Assembly (NCBI GenBank): GCA_016180575.1
Contig: JACPAY010000012.1
Coordinates: 1 to 48,282, forward strand
DNA length: 48,282 nucleotides
Origin: Candidatus Omnitrophota bacterium
GTDB lineage: Bacteria; Omnitrophota; Gorgyraeia; Aquiviventales; Aquiviventaceae
Reading direction: 5' to 3'
Shown here piece after piece: positions 30,869 through 38,955 of the stretch (the stretch's first letter is position 1; each line of letters begins with the position of its first letter). The position numbers and the translations under genes were made by a program. The notes beneath the pieces were generated by a model, which did no database searches, was not told the DNA's origin, and was given only the letters and a program-made list of their open reading frames with translations.

Positions 30869-31592
30869 GGTACCGCGCCTGGTCGAGACCGCCGGCGGGG
30901 CCTTTTGCCTTCGCGGCTGGGCCTCCGGCCGCGTGATCGCCGGCGTGAGCGGCCGGTCGCTGGACGGCGCTGCGCTGCTGCAGGCGCTCCGCCCCTCCGC
31001 GCGCGCGGTGGAGGCGGAGCAGGTGCATGGGGCGAGCCTCGCGGTGATCGCGCACCCCGCCACCAACTGTGGTGGCGGGGCAGGTCCGGGGCCTGCCGCG
31101 CAGATGGTGCCGGGCTGCGACGCGCTGCTGACCCACGCATCCGGGGCCGCGCTGCTTGTGCGCACGGCGGATTGCCTGCCCATCTTCTTCGCGGACCCGC
31201 GGCGCGGGGTGGTGGGCCTGGCGCACGCGGGCTGGCGCGGCTTGAGCTCGTCGCTGCCGGCGCGGGTGGTGGCGGCGTTCCGCCACGTCTACCACGTGCC
31301 GGCCGAATCGCTGCACGTCGCCATCGGTCCGGCGATCCGGGCCTGCTGCTATGAGGTGGGGCCGGAGTTTGCCGGGCGGTTCGGGCCGTTCGTGCAGGAG
31401 CGGGGGGGCCGCCGCACCTGCGATCTGGTCGGGGTCGTGCGCGAGCAGCTGCGGCGCTGCGGGGTCCGTTCGGACCGGGTGGCGGACACGCGGGCCTGCA
31501 CCGCCTGCGACACGCAGCGGTGGTTCTCCCTCCGGCGGGAGGGGCCGTCGACGGGGCGCCTCGTGTCGCTCATTGCCCTGCGGGGACCGTGA
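30849..31592 (+). CDS. pgeF: PgeF/YfiH laccase-domain protein (peptidoglycan editing factor)
   Basis: 247 residues if ATG 30849 is used (a second candidate ATG at 30834 adds five residues). Family motifs: AEQVHG, VRTADCLPIFF, GLAHAGWRG and CYEVG. The Cys/His ligands of the copper/zinc site are conserved. PgeF homologues remove misincorporated UDP-MurNAc-L-Ser and have also been described as multi-copper polyphenol oxidases or purine nucleosidases. The segment after AVIAHPA is an insertion encoded by two tandem palindromes (31055-31097). Its placement beside a peptidase supports a cell-wall role. Confidence 0.88.
   Translation: MRIEAAEVPRLVETAGGAFCLRGWASGRVIAGVSGRSLDGAALLQALRPSARAVEAEQVHGASLAVIAHPATNCGGGAGPGPAAQMVPGCDALLTHASGAALLVRTADCLPIFFADPRRGVVGLAHAGWRGLSSSLPARVVAAFRHVYHVPAESLHVAIGPAIRACCYEVGPEFAGRFGPFVQERGGRRTCDLVGVVREQLRRCGVRSDRVADTRACTACDTQRWFSLRREGPSTGRLVSLIALRGP
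31055..31097. repeat. Tandem palindromes within pgeF
   Basis: CCCCGCCACCA-ACTG-TGGTGGCGGGG (31055-31080, perfect 11-bp arms) is followed by GGCAGG-TCCGGGG-CCTGCC (31079-31097). They encode a Gly/Pro/Ala-rich insertion in a loop of the protein. Confidence 0.75.
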
Positions 31593-33904
31593 TGCACCGC
31601 GCGATCGGCTATCTCTCCAAGCGGTTCGTGCAGATCCGGCCGGGGGAAGGGCGCCGGACCGTCCTGACCTTCCTCTACTTCTTCCTCATCATCACCGCCT
31701 ACTACCTCATCAAGCCGGTCAGCCGCTCGCTCGTTCTGGGGGAGCTCGGCTCGCGCCTGGTGCCGTACGCGGACCTCATCTGCGCCGTGCTGATGGGGCC
31801 GGTCGTGACGCTGTTCGCCCGGCTCGTGGACCGCGTGCCAAAATCCACGCTGGTCAGCGGCTCGTTCGGGGCCGTCATCGCCATCCTCCTGGTCTTCTGG
31901 AAGCTGCTCGGGTTGCCGGCGCCGTGGGTGGCGGGCGTCTTCTACATCTGGGTGGCCATCTTCTCCGTCCTGGTCGTGACGCTGTTCTGGCTGGTGGCCA
32001 ACGACCTCTACCGCCCGCGGGAGGCGAAGCGCCTGTTCGGGTTCATCGGATCCGGCGGGATCCTCGGCGGGATCGTCGGCTCCTCGCTCGCCGCGGCCTG
32101 GGCCAAGGTCCTGGGGACCGAGAACCTCATCCTCCTCTCGGCGGCGCTCTTGTGCCTCTGCTGGCTGCTCGTCCAGGAGCTGTGGACGCTCACCCCGGAG
32201 CGGGCGGCCGAGGAAGAGCGCAGCTCGTCCCACCCGCGGCGGGAGACCTTCCTCTCCAACGTGGGCGGGTTCGTGAAGCTGCTCCTGGAGTCCCGCTACC
32301 TGCTGCTCCTCGTGGCGGTCGTGGGCTTGAGCAAGCTCGTGGGCACGCTCGTGTACTACCAGTTCAACCCGTTCATCGAGCGCACCTTCCCGGACCTGGA
32401 CGCGCGGACCGCCTTCACGGGGGCGTTCTTCGGCGGGATGAACGTCGTGGCGTTCATCATCCAGTTCTTCTTCACGAGCTGGGTCCTCCGACGCTGGGGG
32501 ATCTTCACGGCGCTCCTGGCGATGCCGCTCGGGCTCCTGCTGGGCACGGCGGGCCTGCTCGTGTTCCCGGCCTTCTGGCTGGCGGCCGGGACCGAGCTGT
32601 ATGACGGATCGCTGAACTACTCGCTCCACCAGACGACGAAGGAGGTCCTGTACCTTCCCATCGACCGGTCCATCCGCTACAAGGTCAAGCCGTTCATCGA
32701 CATGGTCGTCTTCCGGTTCGGCAAGGGGATCGCGGCGCTCATCGGCATCGTCCTGCTGGACGGCTTCCACATGGCCCCGCAAGGCCTCAGCTACGTCGCG
32801 ATCCCGCTGGTGGGGGCCTGGCTGCTGGCGGCGGTGCAGCTGCGCCGGGACTACGTGGTCCGCATCCGCACGATCCTCCAGGCGCGGGCGGCCTCGCGGC
32901 ATGCCGCCCCGCCGGCCCCCTCCTCGGAGGCGCCGCCGGCTGTCCGGATGGCCGGCACCATCCTGTTTCGCTCGCTCGCCGACGCGCCGTCATCGGGGCG
33001 GAAGCTCGCGCTGGTCAACCGCCTCGTCGGCGCATCGGCGCGGTGGTCGGCGGACGCCGCGGCGTTCCTCGCGGAGCTGGCCGCCTACGAGACGCGGGGA
33101 GAGCAGCCGGCGGCGGACCGCCTGCGGGTCGCGGAGCTGTTGAGGCGGACCATCAGCGATCCGCGCGAGCCGATGGCCGCCCGCTGCCAGGCGATCCGGC
33201 GCCTGGCCGGCCTGCCGGAGCAGGCGACGGTGGACTACCTCTTCGGGATCGCCATGGTCGAGGCCGATGTGGTGCTGCGCCAGGAGGCGCTCTGCGGGCT
33301 CGTGCGGCTGCGCCTGCGCGGAGGGGGGACGCTTGAGTTCCTGCCGCAGCCGGTCCGTCGGCAGATTGCGCGGGAGGTCGCCAACTACGAGCGGATCGCC
33401 CAGGTCGCGCAGGTCTACCGCCGGCACCACGGCGGGGCCGTGTCGGCGGATGACCCGCTGCTCGGGCTCTTCCGCGCGCTCATGGAGGAGACGGTCGAGC
33501 AGGTGTTCCGCCTCCTCGTCCTCCTCTATCGGCCGGATGACATCCAGCTCGTCTACGAGCAGCTCTCCGCCCCGGACGCGTACCTCCGGGCCGACGCGAT
33601 CGAGCTGCTGGACAACCTCGTGGACCCGCCGATGCGGCGGGTCATCGCGCCCATCCTGGATGAGGACCGGTTCCTCTCCGCGCTGGAGGGGCCGCCGCCT
33701 GTCGCCGACCCGGTCCAGACGCACCGGCTGCTGCAGGACGCCATCTGGGACCACAACTGCTGGCTGAGCGTGACGACGCTCTGCGTCGTGGGCCGGCTGC
33801 GCCTGCCCGCGATGCGCCCGGAGCTGGAGAAGGCCGCCCACCACACGACGGCGCTCGTCTCGAAGGCGGCGAAGCTCGCCCTGCATTTCTCGGAGCAGCC
33901 GTGA
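31592..33904 (+). CDS. NTT-type (ATP:ADP antiporter family) transporter with helical-repeat C-terminus
   Basis: 770 residues from ATG 31592 (TGATG overlap with pgeF). Residues about 20-430 are a 12-helix membrane domain with the family patterns FLYFFLIITAYYLIKPVSRS and LWLVANDLYRPREAKRLFGF-like text, GSGGILGGIVG and TKEVLYLPIDRSIRYKVKPF. Residues about 470-770 are a soluble alpha-helical region resembling HEAT repeats (VRQEALCGLVRLRLRGG-like units). NTT proteins exchange ATP/ADP or other nucleotides; they mark intracellular parasites but occur elsewhere too. The substrate here is unknown. Confidence 0.8.
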   Translation: MHRAIGYLSKRFVQIRPGEGRRTVLTFLYFFLIITAYYLIKPVSRSLVLGELGSRLVPYADLICAVLMGPVVTLFARLVDRVPKSTLVSGSFGAVIAILLVFWKLLGLPAPWVAGVFYIWVAIFSVLVVTLFWLVANDLYRPREAKRLFGFIGSGGILGGIVGSSLAAAWAKVLGTENLILLSAALLCLCWLLVQELWTLTPERAAEEERSSSHPRRETFLSNVGGFVKLLLESRYLLLLVAVVGLSKLVGTLVYYQFNPFIERTFPDLDARTAFTGAFFGGMNVVAFIIQFFFTSWVLRRWGIFTALLAMPLGLLLGTAGLLVFPAFWLAAGTELYDGSLNYSLHQTTKEVLYLPIDRSIRYKVKPFIDMVVFRFGKGIAALIGIVLLDGFHMAPQGLSYVAIPLVGAWLLAAVQLRRDYVVRIRTILQARAASRHAAPPAPSSEAPPAVRMAGTILFRSLADAPSSGRKLALVNRLVGASARWSADAAAFLAELAAYETRGEQPAADRLRVAELLRRTISDPREPMAARCQAIRRLAGLPEQATVDYLFGIAMVEADVVLRQEALCGLVRLRLRGGGTLEFLPQPVRRQIAREVANYERIAQVAQVYRRHHGGAVSADDPLLGLFRALMEETVEQVFRLLVLLYRPDDIQLVYEQLSAPDAYLRADAIELLDNLVDPPMRRVIAPILDEDRFLSALEGPPPVADPVQTHRLLQDAIWDHNCWLSVTTLCVVGRLRLPAMRPELEKAAHHTTALVSKAAKLALHFSEQP

Positions 33905-35199
33905 GCCTCTGGACCCGCCGGCTGGCGGCCGCCTGCCTCGCCGGTCTCGCCCTCTGCTCGCTCGCCGGCTGCGGCACCTGGCCGCGCCGATGGGGACGGA
34001 GCCCATGCTGCATTGAGACAAAGCCCGCCGTGCACCGCACGCCGATCGCGTGGCATCTGTTCGACGTGACGGTCGAAGAGCCGGTGGAGCGGCTCTTCGA
34101 GGTCGGGCGCAACAGCCGGCGATGGTTCGGGCTGCCGGTCAGGGCGCTGAACCTCCGCCGCGGCGAGGTGGCGGACAGCGCCTTTTTCACGAACCGCGAC
34201 CCCGCGGGCCTGACGGCCGACGAGGTGCGACGAGGCCCCAGCCGCCCTGACGACGTCGGCCAGCCGCCCTTCACCGTCACCAAGGCCAAGACGGAAGGGA
34301 AGACCCCGGGATTTTTCGTCACCGACGGGCGGGGCGCGCGGTACCTCTTCAAGCTGGACCCTCCGGAAGCGCCCGAGCTGCTCTCCGGCGCAGAGGTCGT
34401 GACGAGCAAGCTCCTCCACGCCCTGGGCTACCATGTGCCCAGCTACGAGGCCGCGTTCGTGCGGCCCGAGGAGCTGCGGGTGACGGCGGGGCTGACGGTC
34501 AAAGGCCCGCTCGGCCGGCGGCATCCGTTCAGGGAAGAGGAATTGCGGGCGCTCCTCGAGCCCCGGCTCCGCGATGGGACGCTGCGGGTCTCGGCCAGCC
34601 GCATCGTTGAGGGGGAGATCCTCGGCCCGGCCTCGTTCAAGCGCTTCCGCGACTGCGCGGAGGTGCGGGCGCTCAAAGTCGCATACGCGTGGGTGAACAA
34701 CATCGACACGAAGGACCACAACACCCTGCTCGTGTGGAGCGGCTCCGAGACCGTCGGCTACCTGATCGATTTCGGGACGTCGCTGGGGGCGGATGCCGGC
34801 GTGGCGGGCGGCCTGGCAGGTCCCAAGCATCCTTGCGCCGGCTGGACCTACCGCGTCGACTTCAAGGAGGCGTGGCTTGAGCTCGTGACGCTCGGCTTCC
34901 ATCGCCCGCCGTGCGATAGGCCTGCGCCTGCGGTGAGCCCCGCCGTGGGATTCTTCACGAGCCGCGTGGACCCGGAGCGGTGGAAGCCCTACGCGCCCAA
35001 CTGGGCCTTCGCGGAGATGAACGATGACGACGCCCGATGGATGGCGCGCCGGATGAGCCGCCTCACGCGGGCGCACCTCGAAGCGGCGGTGGCGGCGGGC
35101 CGGTACAGCGACCCGGCGGACGCCGCGTATCTTGTGGACACGCTGGAGCGGCGCCGCCAGGCGATCACCCAGGAATATGTGGAGGACGATGTACGATGA
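33901..35199 (+). CDS. Lipoprotein with kinase-like fold, unknown function
   Basis: 432 residues starting at GTG 33901 (overlaps the transporter by 4 nt). Signal peptide with lipobox CSLAGC, so it is membrane-anchored outside the cytoplasm. Internal elements resemble a HipA/CotH-type kinase core: YLFKLD (Lys, about 150), NNIDTKDHNTLL (HxN, about 266-277) and YLIDFGTSLGA (DFG-like, about 287-297). Comparable proteins are unstudied. An extracytoplasmic protein kinase would need ATP outside the inner membrane, which the neighbouring nucleotide exchanger might supply. This is inference; no database match was available. Confidence 0.6.
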   Translation: MSLWTRRLAAACLAGLALCSLAGCGTWPRRWGRSPCCIETKPAVHRTPIAWHLFDVTVEEPVERLFEVGRNSRRWFGLPVRALNLRRGEVADSAFFTNRDPAGLTADEVRRGPSRPDDVGQPPFTVTKAKTEGKTPGFFVTDGRGARYLFKLDPPEAPELLSGAEVVTSKLLHALGYHVPSYEAAFVRPEELRVTAGLTVKGPLGRRHPFREEELRALLEPRLRDGTLRVSASRIVEGEILGPASFKRFRDCAEVRALKVAYAWVNNIDTKDHNTLLVWSGSETVGYLIDFGTSLGADAGVAGGLAGPKHPCAGWTYRVDFKEAWLELVTLGFHRPPCDRPAPAVSPAVGFFTSRVDPERWKPYAPNWAFAEMNDDDARWMARRMSRLTRAHLEAAVAAGRYSDPADAAYLVDTLERRRQAITQEYVEDDVR

Positions 35200-35717
35200 T
35201 CCTTTCCTATCGCGGGGTGTCCCCCATCATCCACCCGAGCGCGTTCGTGGCGCCGGGCGCGGATGTGATCGGGCGGGTCCGATTGGCGAGGGACGCCAGC
35301 GTCTGGTTCGGCTGCGTGCTGCGCGGCGACGTGAGCCGCATCCAGATCGGTGCGGCCACGAACATCCAGGACGGCTCCATCCTGCACGTCGACGATGACC
35401 ACCCCTGCCTCGTCCGCGACCACGTGCACGTCGGCCACCACGTCAACCTGCACGGCTGCGTGGTCGAGCGGGGCGCGATGATCGGGATCGGCGCGATCGT
35501 CCTGAGCGGGGCGCGGGTCGGCGCCGGGGCGATCGTGGGAGCGGGCAGCGTGGTGCTGGAGGGGATGCGGGTGCCGCCGCGCACGCTGGTGGTGGGCGCG
35601 CCGGCGCGCGTCGTGCGCAAGGTCACCGCCCGAGACCTCGCCTATATCCGCGGCTGGGTGAAGAAATACGTCCAGCTCGCCAAGCACTACCGCGTTATTC
35701 GCCGAGGAGCTGGATGA
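35196..35717 (+). CDS. Gamma-carbonic anhydrase-like hexapeptide-repeat protein
   Basis: 173 residues from ATG 35196 (ATGA overlap, GGAGG upstream). A left-handed beta-helix of hexapeptide repeats (VIGRVRLARDASVWFGCVLRGD), with the three metal histidines in ILHVDDDHPC and VGHHVNLHGC, then an Arg-rich C-terminal helix. It matches the YrdA/CaiE-type gamma-CA group: possible zinc or iron enzyme hydrating CO2, or another metal-dependent role. Last gene of the run beginning at 28947; a family C hairpin follows. Confidence 0.9.
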   Translation: MILSYRGVSPIIHPSAFVAPGADVIGRVRLARDASVWFGCVLRGDVSRIQIGAATNIQDGSILHVDDDHPCLVRDHVHVGHHVNLHGCVVERGAMIGIGAIVLSGARVGAGAIVGAGSVVLEGMRVPPRTLVVGAPARVVRKVTARDLAYIRGWVKKYVQLAKHYRVIRRGAG

Positions 35718-35727
35718 GGTAACAATT

Positions 35728-35782
35728 GGGACCGGTTCTATTTTTCCTGCCGTCTTGGGGAAAATAGAACCGGTCCCGTTTT
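35728..35782. repeat. REP-like palindrome, family C, copy 1 (possible terminator)
   Basis: GGGACCGGTTCTATTTT (35728-35744) and its exact inverse (35761-35777) with a 16-nt loop, followed by GTTTTT. It lies 10 nt after the gamma-CA stop and could end that operon. Copy 2 at 41758 has GGGTC in place of GGTTC in both arms. Confidence 0.85.
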
Positions 35783-35803
35783 TGCGCGGCGTTCGTGAAG
35801 AAA

Positions 35804-35888
35804 TGGTGCGGAGGGGGGGAGTTGAACCCCCAAGCCTTTCGGCACGGGCTCCTGAGGCCCGCGTGTTTGCCAGTTTCACCACCTCCGC
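35804..35888 (-). tRNA. tRNA-Leu (CAG)
   Basis: Minus strand. Acceptor GCGGAGG pairs with CCTCCGC, discriminator A, CCA encoded (35806-35804). Anticodon stem CGGGC/GCCCG with loop CTCAGGA, anticodon CAG. Long variable arm (TGCCGAAAGGCT) and T-arm GGGGGTTCAACTCCCCC. Confidence 0.95.
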
Positions 35889-35898
35889 AGGGAACGCC

Positions 35899-35928
35899 AG
35901 TATACCGGCGGGTTCCTTCCGGTGTCAA
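35899..35928 (-). promoter_or_regulatory. Promoter of tRNA-Leu(CAG)
   Basis: Minus strand TTGACA (35928-35923), 18-nt spacer, TATACT (35904-35899), 10 nt before the tRNA 5' end. Confidence 0.8.
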
Positions 35929-35934
35929 TGCGCG

Positions 35935-35943
35935 TGGTATAAT
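35935..35943 (+). promoter_or_regulatory. Extended -10 promoter of the ATP-grasp gene
   Basis: TGGTATAAT (TGn plus a perfect TATAAT at 35938-35943), 12 nt before ATG 35956; no strong -35. It is back-to-back with the tRNA-Leu promoter, and the predicted mRNA leader is about 5 nt. Confidence 0.65.
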
Positions 35944-35955
35944 CCTTCACCGACG

Positions 35956-36933
35956 ATGCGCATCGGATTGACGTACGACCTCCAGACCGACCCGGCCGAT
36001 GAGCGGCAGGCGGAGTTCGATCCGCCCGCCGTGCTGGACGCCGTGAGCGGCGCGCTGGCGGCGCTCGGACACGAGCCGGTCCGCCTGGGCGGCACCGCCG
36101 AGCTGCTCGAGCAGCCGCAGCGGCTCCGCGAGGTCGCGCTCGTGCTCAACCTCGCCGAGGGGCGCGACGGGCGCTGCCGCGAGGCCTGGGTCCCCATGCT
36201 GCTTGAGCTGCGCGGCGTCCCGTACGTCGGCTCGGACCCGCTGGCCCTCTCGCTTGGCCTCGACAAGGTGATGAGCAAGCGGCTGGCGGCGGCGGAGGGG
36301 ATCGCGACGCCGCGGTGGGCGAGCGCGGACCATCCGTCGAGGCTGCCGCGGCAGCTTCCGTTTCCGTTTCCGGCGATCGTGAAGCCGCGCTGGGAGGGCT
36401 CAGGAAGGGGCATCGGCGCGGGCGCCGTCGTGCGCAGCCCGGAGGCGCTCGCCGCGCGCGCAGCCTGGCTTGCCGCGCGGTGCGGGGGGCCGCTCCTCAT
36501 CGAGGAGTTCATCCCGTCCGGCGAGCTGACGGTCTGCGTCATCGGGAACAGCCCGCCGGCCGCGCTGCCCGCCATCCAGCGGCCGCTCGACCCGGCCACG
36601 CGCCTGTCCTGCCACGTCATCCGTCCCATCCCATCGACCGGGGAGTGTCCGCTAGTGCTCGACGAACCGCTGGACGCGGAGGCGCGCCGCATCGCGGTGC
36701 GGATGTTCGAGGCCATCGGCTGCCGGGATGTCGCGCGGGTGGACCTCCGCGCGGACGCGCAGGGGCGGCTCTTCTTCCTGGAGATCAACCCGCTGCCGTC
36801 GTTCGATCCCGAGGGCAGCCTGGGCCTGATCGCGGAGTGTCTCGGCACGACGTACGCGGCGCTCATCGGCCGGGTCCTCGATGCGGCGCGGCAGCGGTTG
36901 GCGGCGCCCGCTCCCCGCGCGGCCATCCCATGA
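35956..36933 (+). CDS. ATP-grasp ligase (D-Ala-D-Ala ligase-like)
   Basis: 325 residues from ATG 35956 (MRIGLTYDLQTDPADE). ATP-grasp features: LVLNLAEGRDGRCREAWVP, DKVMSKRLAAAEGI, FPAIVKPRWEGSGRGI (ATP-binding Lys and Gly loop), LIEEFIPSGELTV and the metal-binding LFFLEINPLPSFDPEGSL. Similar to stand-alone D-Ala-D-Ala ligase relatives that form peptide bonds between amino acids. Substrates are unknown and it may not be the essential Ddl. ATGA overlap with the next methyltransferase. Confidence 0.85.
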   Translation: MRIGLTYDLQTDPADERQAEFDPPAVLDAVSGALAALGHEPVRLGGTAELLEQPQRLREVALVLNLAEGRDGRCREAWVPMLLELRGVPYVGSDPLALSLGLDKVMSKRLAAAEGIATPRWASADHPSRLPRQLPFPFPAIVKPRWEGSGRGIGAGAVVRSPEALAARAAWLAARCGGPLLIEEFIPSGELTVCVIGNSPPAALPAIQRPLDPATRLSCHVIRPIPSTGECPLVLDEPLDAEARRIAVRMFEAIGCRDVARVDLRADAQGRLFFLEINPLPSFDPEGSLGLIAECLGTTYAALIGRVLDAARQRLAAPAPRAAIP

Positions 36934-37712
36934 GCCCCTCCGCGGTCTACCAGCATCCCCGCTACTACGCCATCGGCTATCAGTGGAACACCGAGGCGGA
37001 GTGCGATTTCATCGAGGCCTGCCTCAAGGCGCACGGCCCGCCCGGCGCCACACGGCTGCTCGACATCGGCTGCGGGTCCGGACGGCACATGAGCATCCTG
37101 GCGGCGCGGGGCTACCGCATGGCCGGCATCGACCTTTCGCCGGAGATGGTCGCCTACGTCAACGAGGCTGCGGCGCGGGAACATCTGGACATCTCGGCCT
37201 CGGTCGGCGACCTGCGCCGCCTGGCCCTCGCCGGCACCTATGACGCCGCCTTCTGTTTCATGGACACCTTCCGCTTCCTGCTGACAAATGACGCGATCGT
37301 CTCCCACCTGCGCGCCGTCGCGGGCCACCTGGCGCCCGGCGGGCTCTACCTGACCGACTTCTGGGTCCCGAGCCGCTGGGAGCTCATCGGCAACGAGATC
37401 CACCAGTGGGAGCAGACCGAGGGCGACACCACCGTGCGGGTGTTCTACCTTCAGCACCCGGAGTCCATCGACCCCGTCGCCCAGACCTTCGATGACGAAC
37501 TGGTGTTTGAGGTGCAGGAGGGCGGCACGACCCGCGAGATTCGCGGCGGGCCGACCCGCACCCGCCTGATCCTTCCCCAGGAGTTCGGGGCGCTCGTCGA
37601 GAGCTCCGGGGTGTTCACGCTGCTTGGGCGCTACGGCGACTTCGACCTCGCCAGGCCGTTTTCCCGCGACTCGCTCTCCTGGCGGATGGTCAGCGTCTTG
37701 AAGCGGCGATGA
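36930..37712 (+). CDS. Class I SAM-dependent methyltransferase
   Basis: 260 residues. An N-terminal SAM-binding Rossmann domain (LLDIGCGSGRHMSILAARGY, then GIDLSPEMV; acidic SVGDLRRL; FCFMDTFRFLL), followed by a beta-rich C-terminal half typical of small-molecule methyltransferases (Methyltransf_25 type). ATG 36930 overlaps the ATP-grasp stop and its stop overlaps the next gene (ATGA), so the three are translationally linked. The pair ligase plus methyltransferase suggests modification of the same small peptide or amino-acid product, by inference. Confidence 0.8.
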   Translation: MSPSAVYQHPRYYAIGYQWNTEAECDFIEACLKAHGPPGATRLLDIGCGSGRHMSILAARGYRMAGIDLSPEMVAYVNEAAAREHLDISASVGDLRRLALAGTYDAAFCFMDTFRFLLTNDAIVSHLRAVAGHLAPGGLYLTDFWVPSRWELIGNEIHQWEQTEGDTTVRVFYLQHPESIDPVAQTFDDELVFEVQEGGTTREIRGGPTRTRLILPQEFGALVESSGVFTLLGRYGDFDLARPFSRDSLSWRMVSVLKRR

Positions 37713-38452
37713 TCGCCCGGCGCCCAGCGGTCGTCCTCAGGCTGGCCCTCGCGTTCACCGCCGCGGGCAGCCTGGCCGCTCCCGCCGGCCACGGCCTCGA
37801 CGAAGACGCCTCGTTCGCCGAGGCGCGCGAGCGCATGGTGCAGGAGCAGCTCGCCGCAGGGCCCTTCCGCCACCCCATCACCGACCCGCGCGTGCTCGAG
37901 GCCATGCGGCAGGTCCCCCGCCATCGCTTCGTCCCGCCGGAGATCGCCCGCCTGGCGTACACCGACCAGCCGCTCCCCATCGGCGAGGAGCAGACGATCT
38001 CCCAGCCGTACATTGTCGCCTTGATGACGGAGCTGGCGGCGGTCCAGCCGGGCGACCGGGTGCTGGAGATCGGCACCGGCTCTGGCTACCAGGCCGCGGT
38101 GCTGGCCTCGCTCGGGGGCGAGGTGTACTCCATCGAGATCCTCGAGGGGCTTGCCCGGCGCGCCGGCGAGACGCTGCAGGCGCTGGGCTATGCCGTCCGC
38201 GTCCGCGCCGGCGACGGCTTCTTCGGGTGGCCGGAGGCGGCGCCCTTCGACGCGATCCTCGTGACCGCCGCGGCGCCCCGCGTGCCACAGCTGCTCATCG
38301 ACCAGCTCAAGGAGGGCGGCCGCCTGGTCATCCCGCTGGGGGAGGCGGCGCAGGAGCTGGCGGTGTTCCGCAAGTCCGCGGGCGGCTTGAGCGAGAGGCG
38401 CGTCATCCCGGTGCGGTTCGTCCCGATGACCGGGGCGGTTGAGCGCCCGTGA
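37709..38452 (+). CDS. pcm: Protein-L-isoaspartate O-methyltransferase, apparently secreted
   Basis: 247 residues. Typical PIMT core: MRQVPRHRFVPPEI, the substrate loop IGEEQTISQPYIVALM, the SAM motif VLEIGTGSGYQAAVLA and FDAILVTAAAPRVP. It repairs isoaspartyl residues in aged proteins. Unlike the cytosolic enzyme, the N-terminus carries a probable signal peptide (RRPAVVLRLALAFTAAGSLA), implying periplasmic action, where SAM supply is puzzling. It overlaps the previous gene by 4 nt; smpB follows after 3 nt. Confidence 0.9.
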   Translation: MIARRPAVVLRLALAFTAAGSLAAPAGHGLDEDASFAEARERMVQEQLAAGPFRHPITDPRVLEAMRQVPRHRFVPPEIARLAYTDQPLPIGEEQTISQPYIVALMTELAAVQPGDRVLEIGTGSGYQAAVLASLGGEVYSIEILEGLARRAGETLQALGYAVRVRAGDGFFGWPEAAPFDAILVTAAAPRVPQLLIDQLKEGGRLVIPLGEAAQELAVFRKSAGGLSERRVIPVRFVPMTGAVERP

Positions 38453-38455
38453 GCG

Positions 38456-38947
38456 ATGGCAGCACCCCGCAGGCCGGGCTCGACGGAAGGGCTGTTCGCC
38501 ACCAACCATAAGGCGCGGCGGGACTACGACATCCTCGAGGCGTTCGAGACGGGCATCGAGCTCCGGGGGACCGAGGTCAAGTCGATCCGCGGGCACCGGG
38601 TCAGCCTCGACGACAGCTTCGCCCGCATTGATGGGGGGGAGCTGTTCCTGTATAATATGCATGTCACGCCGTACGAGCAGGGCGGGCGCTGGAACGTCGA
38701 GCCGACGCGGGTGCGGCGGCTGCTGATGCACCGCCGGGAGATCGAGCGGCTCGCCGGGCTGCTGACGCAGAAGCGCGTGACGCTCATCCCCCTGCGGGTC
38801 TACCAGCGGCACGGGCTCGTGAAGGTGGAGCTGGCGGTGGGGAGGGGCAAACGGGTCTTTGAGAAGCGCGACCGCATCCGGGAGCGGGAGATGGACCGCG
38901 AGATCCAGCGCGCGGTGCGCACCCGGCAGAAGCGGCAGCGCGAATGA
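38456..38947 (+). CDS. smpB: SsrA-binding protein SmpB
   Basis: Partner of tmRNA in trans-translation. 163 residues: NHKARRDYDILEAFETGIEL, GTEVKSIR, DDSFARI, LFLYNMHV (SmpB OB core), KLL-like RRLLMHRREIERL, and the basic C-terminal tail KRVFEKRDRIREREMDREI that inserts in the mRNA channel. The tmRNA gene begins 8 nt downstream, so the RNA and its protein partner are adjacent. An internal TTGATG-17-TATAAT (38628-38656) may be a promoter for the tmRNA. Confidence 0.97.
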   Translation: MAAPRRPGSTEGLFATNHKARRDYDILEAFETGIELRGTEVKSIRGHRVSLDDSFARIDGGELFLYNMHVTPYEQGGRWNVEPTRVRRLLMHRREIERLAGLLTQKRVTLIPLRVYQRHGLVKVELAVGRGKRVFEKRDRIREREMDREIQRAVRTRQKRQRE

Positions 38948-38955
38948 AGGCACAC

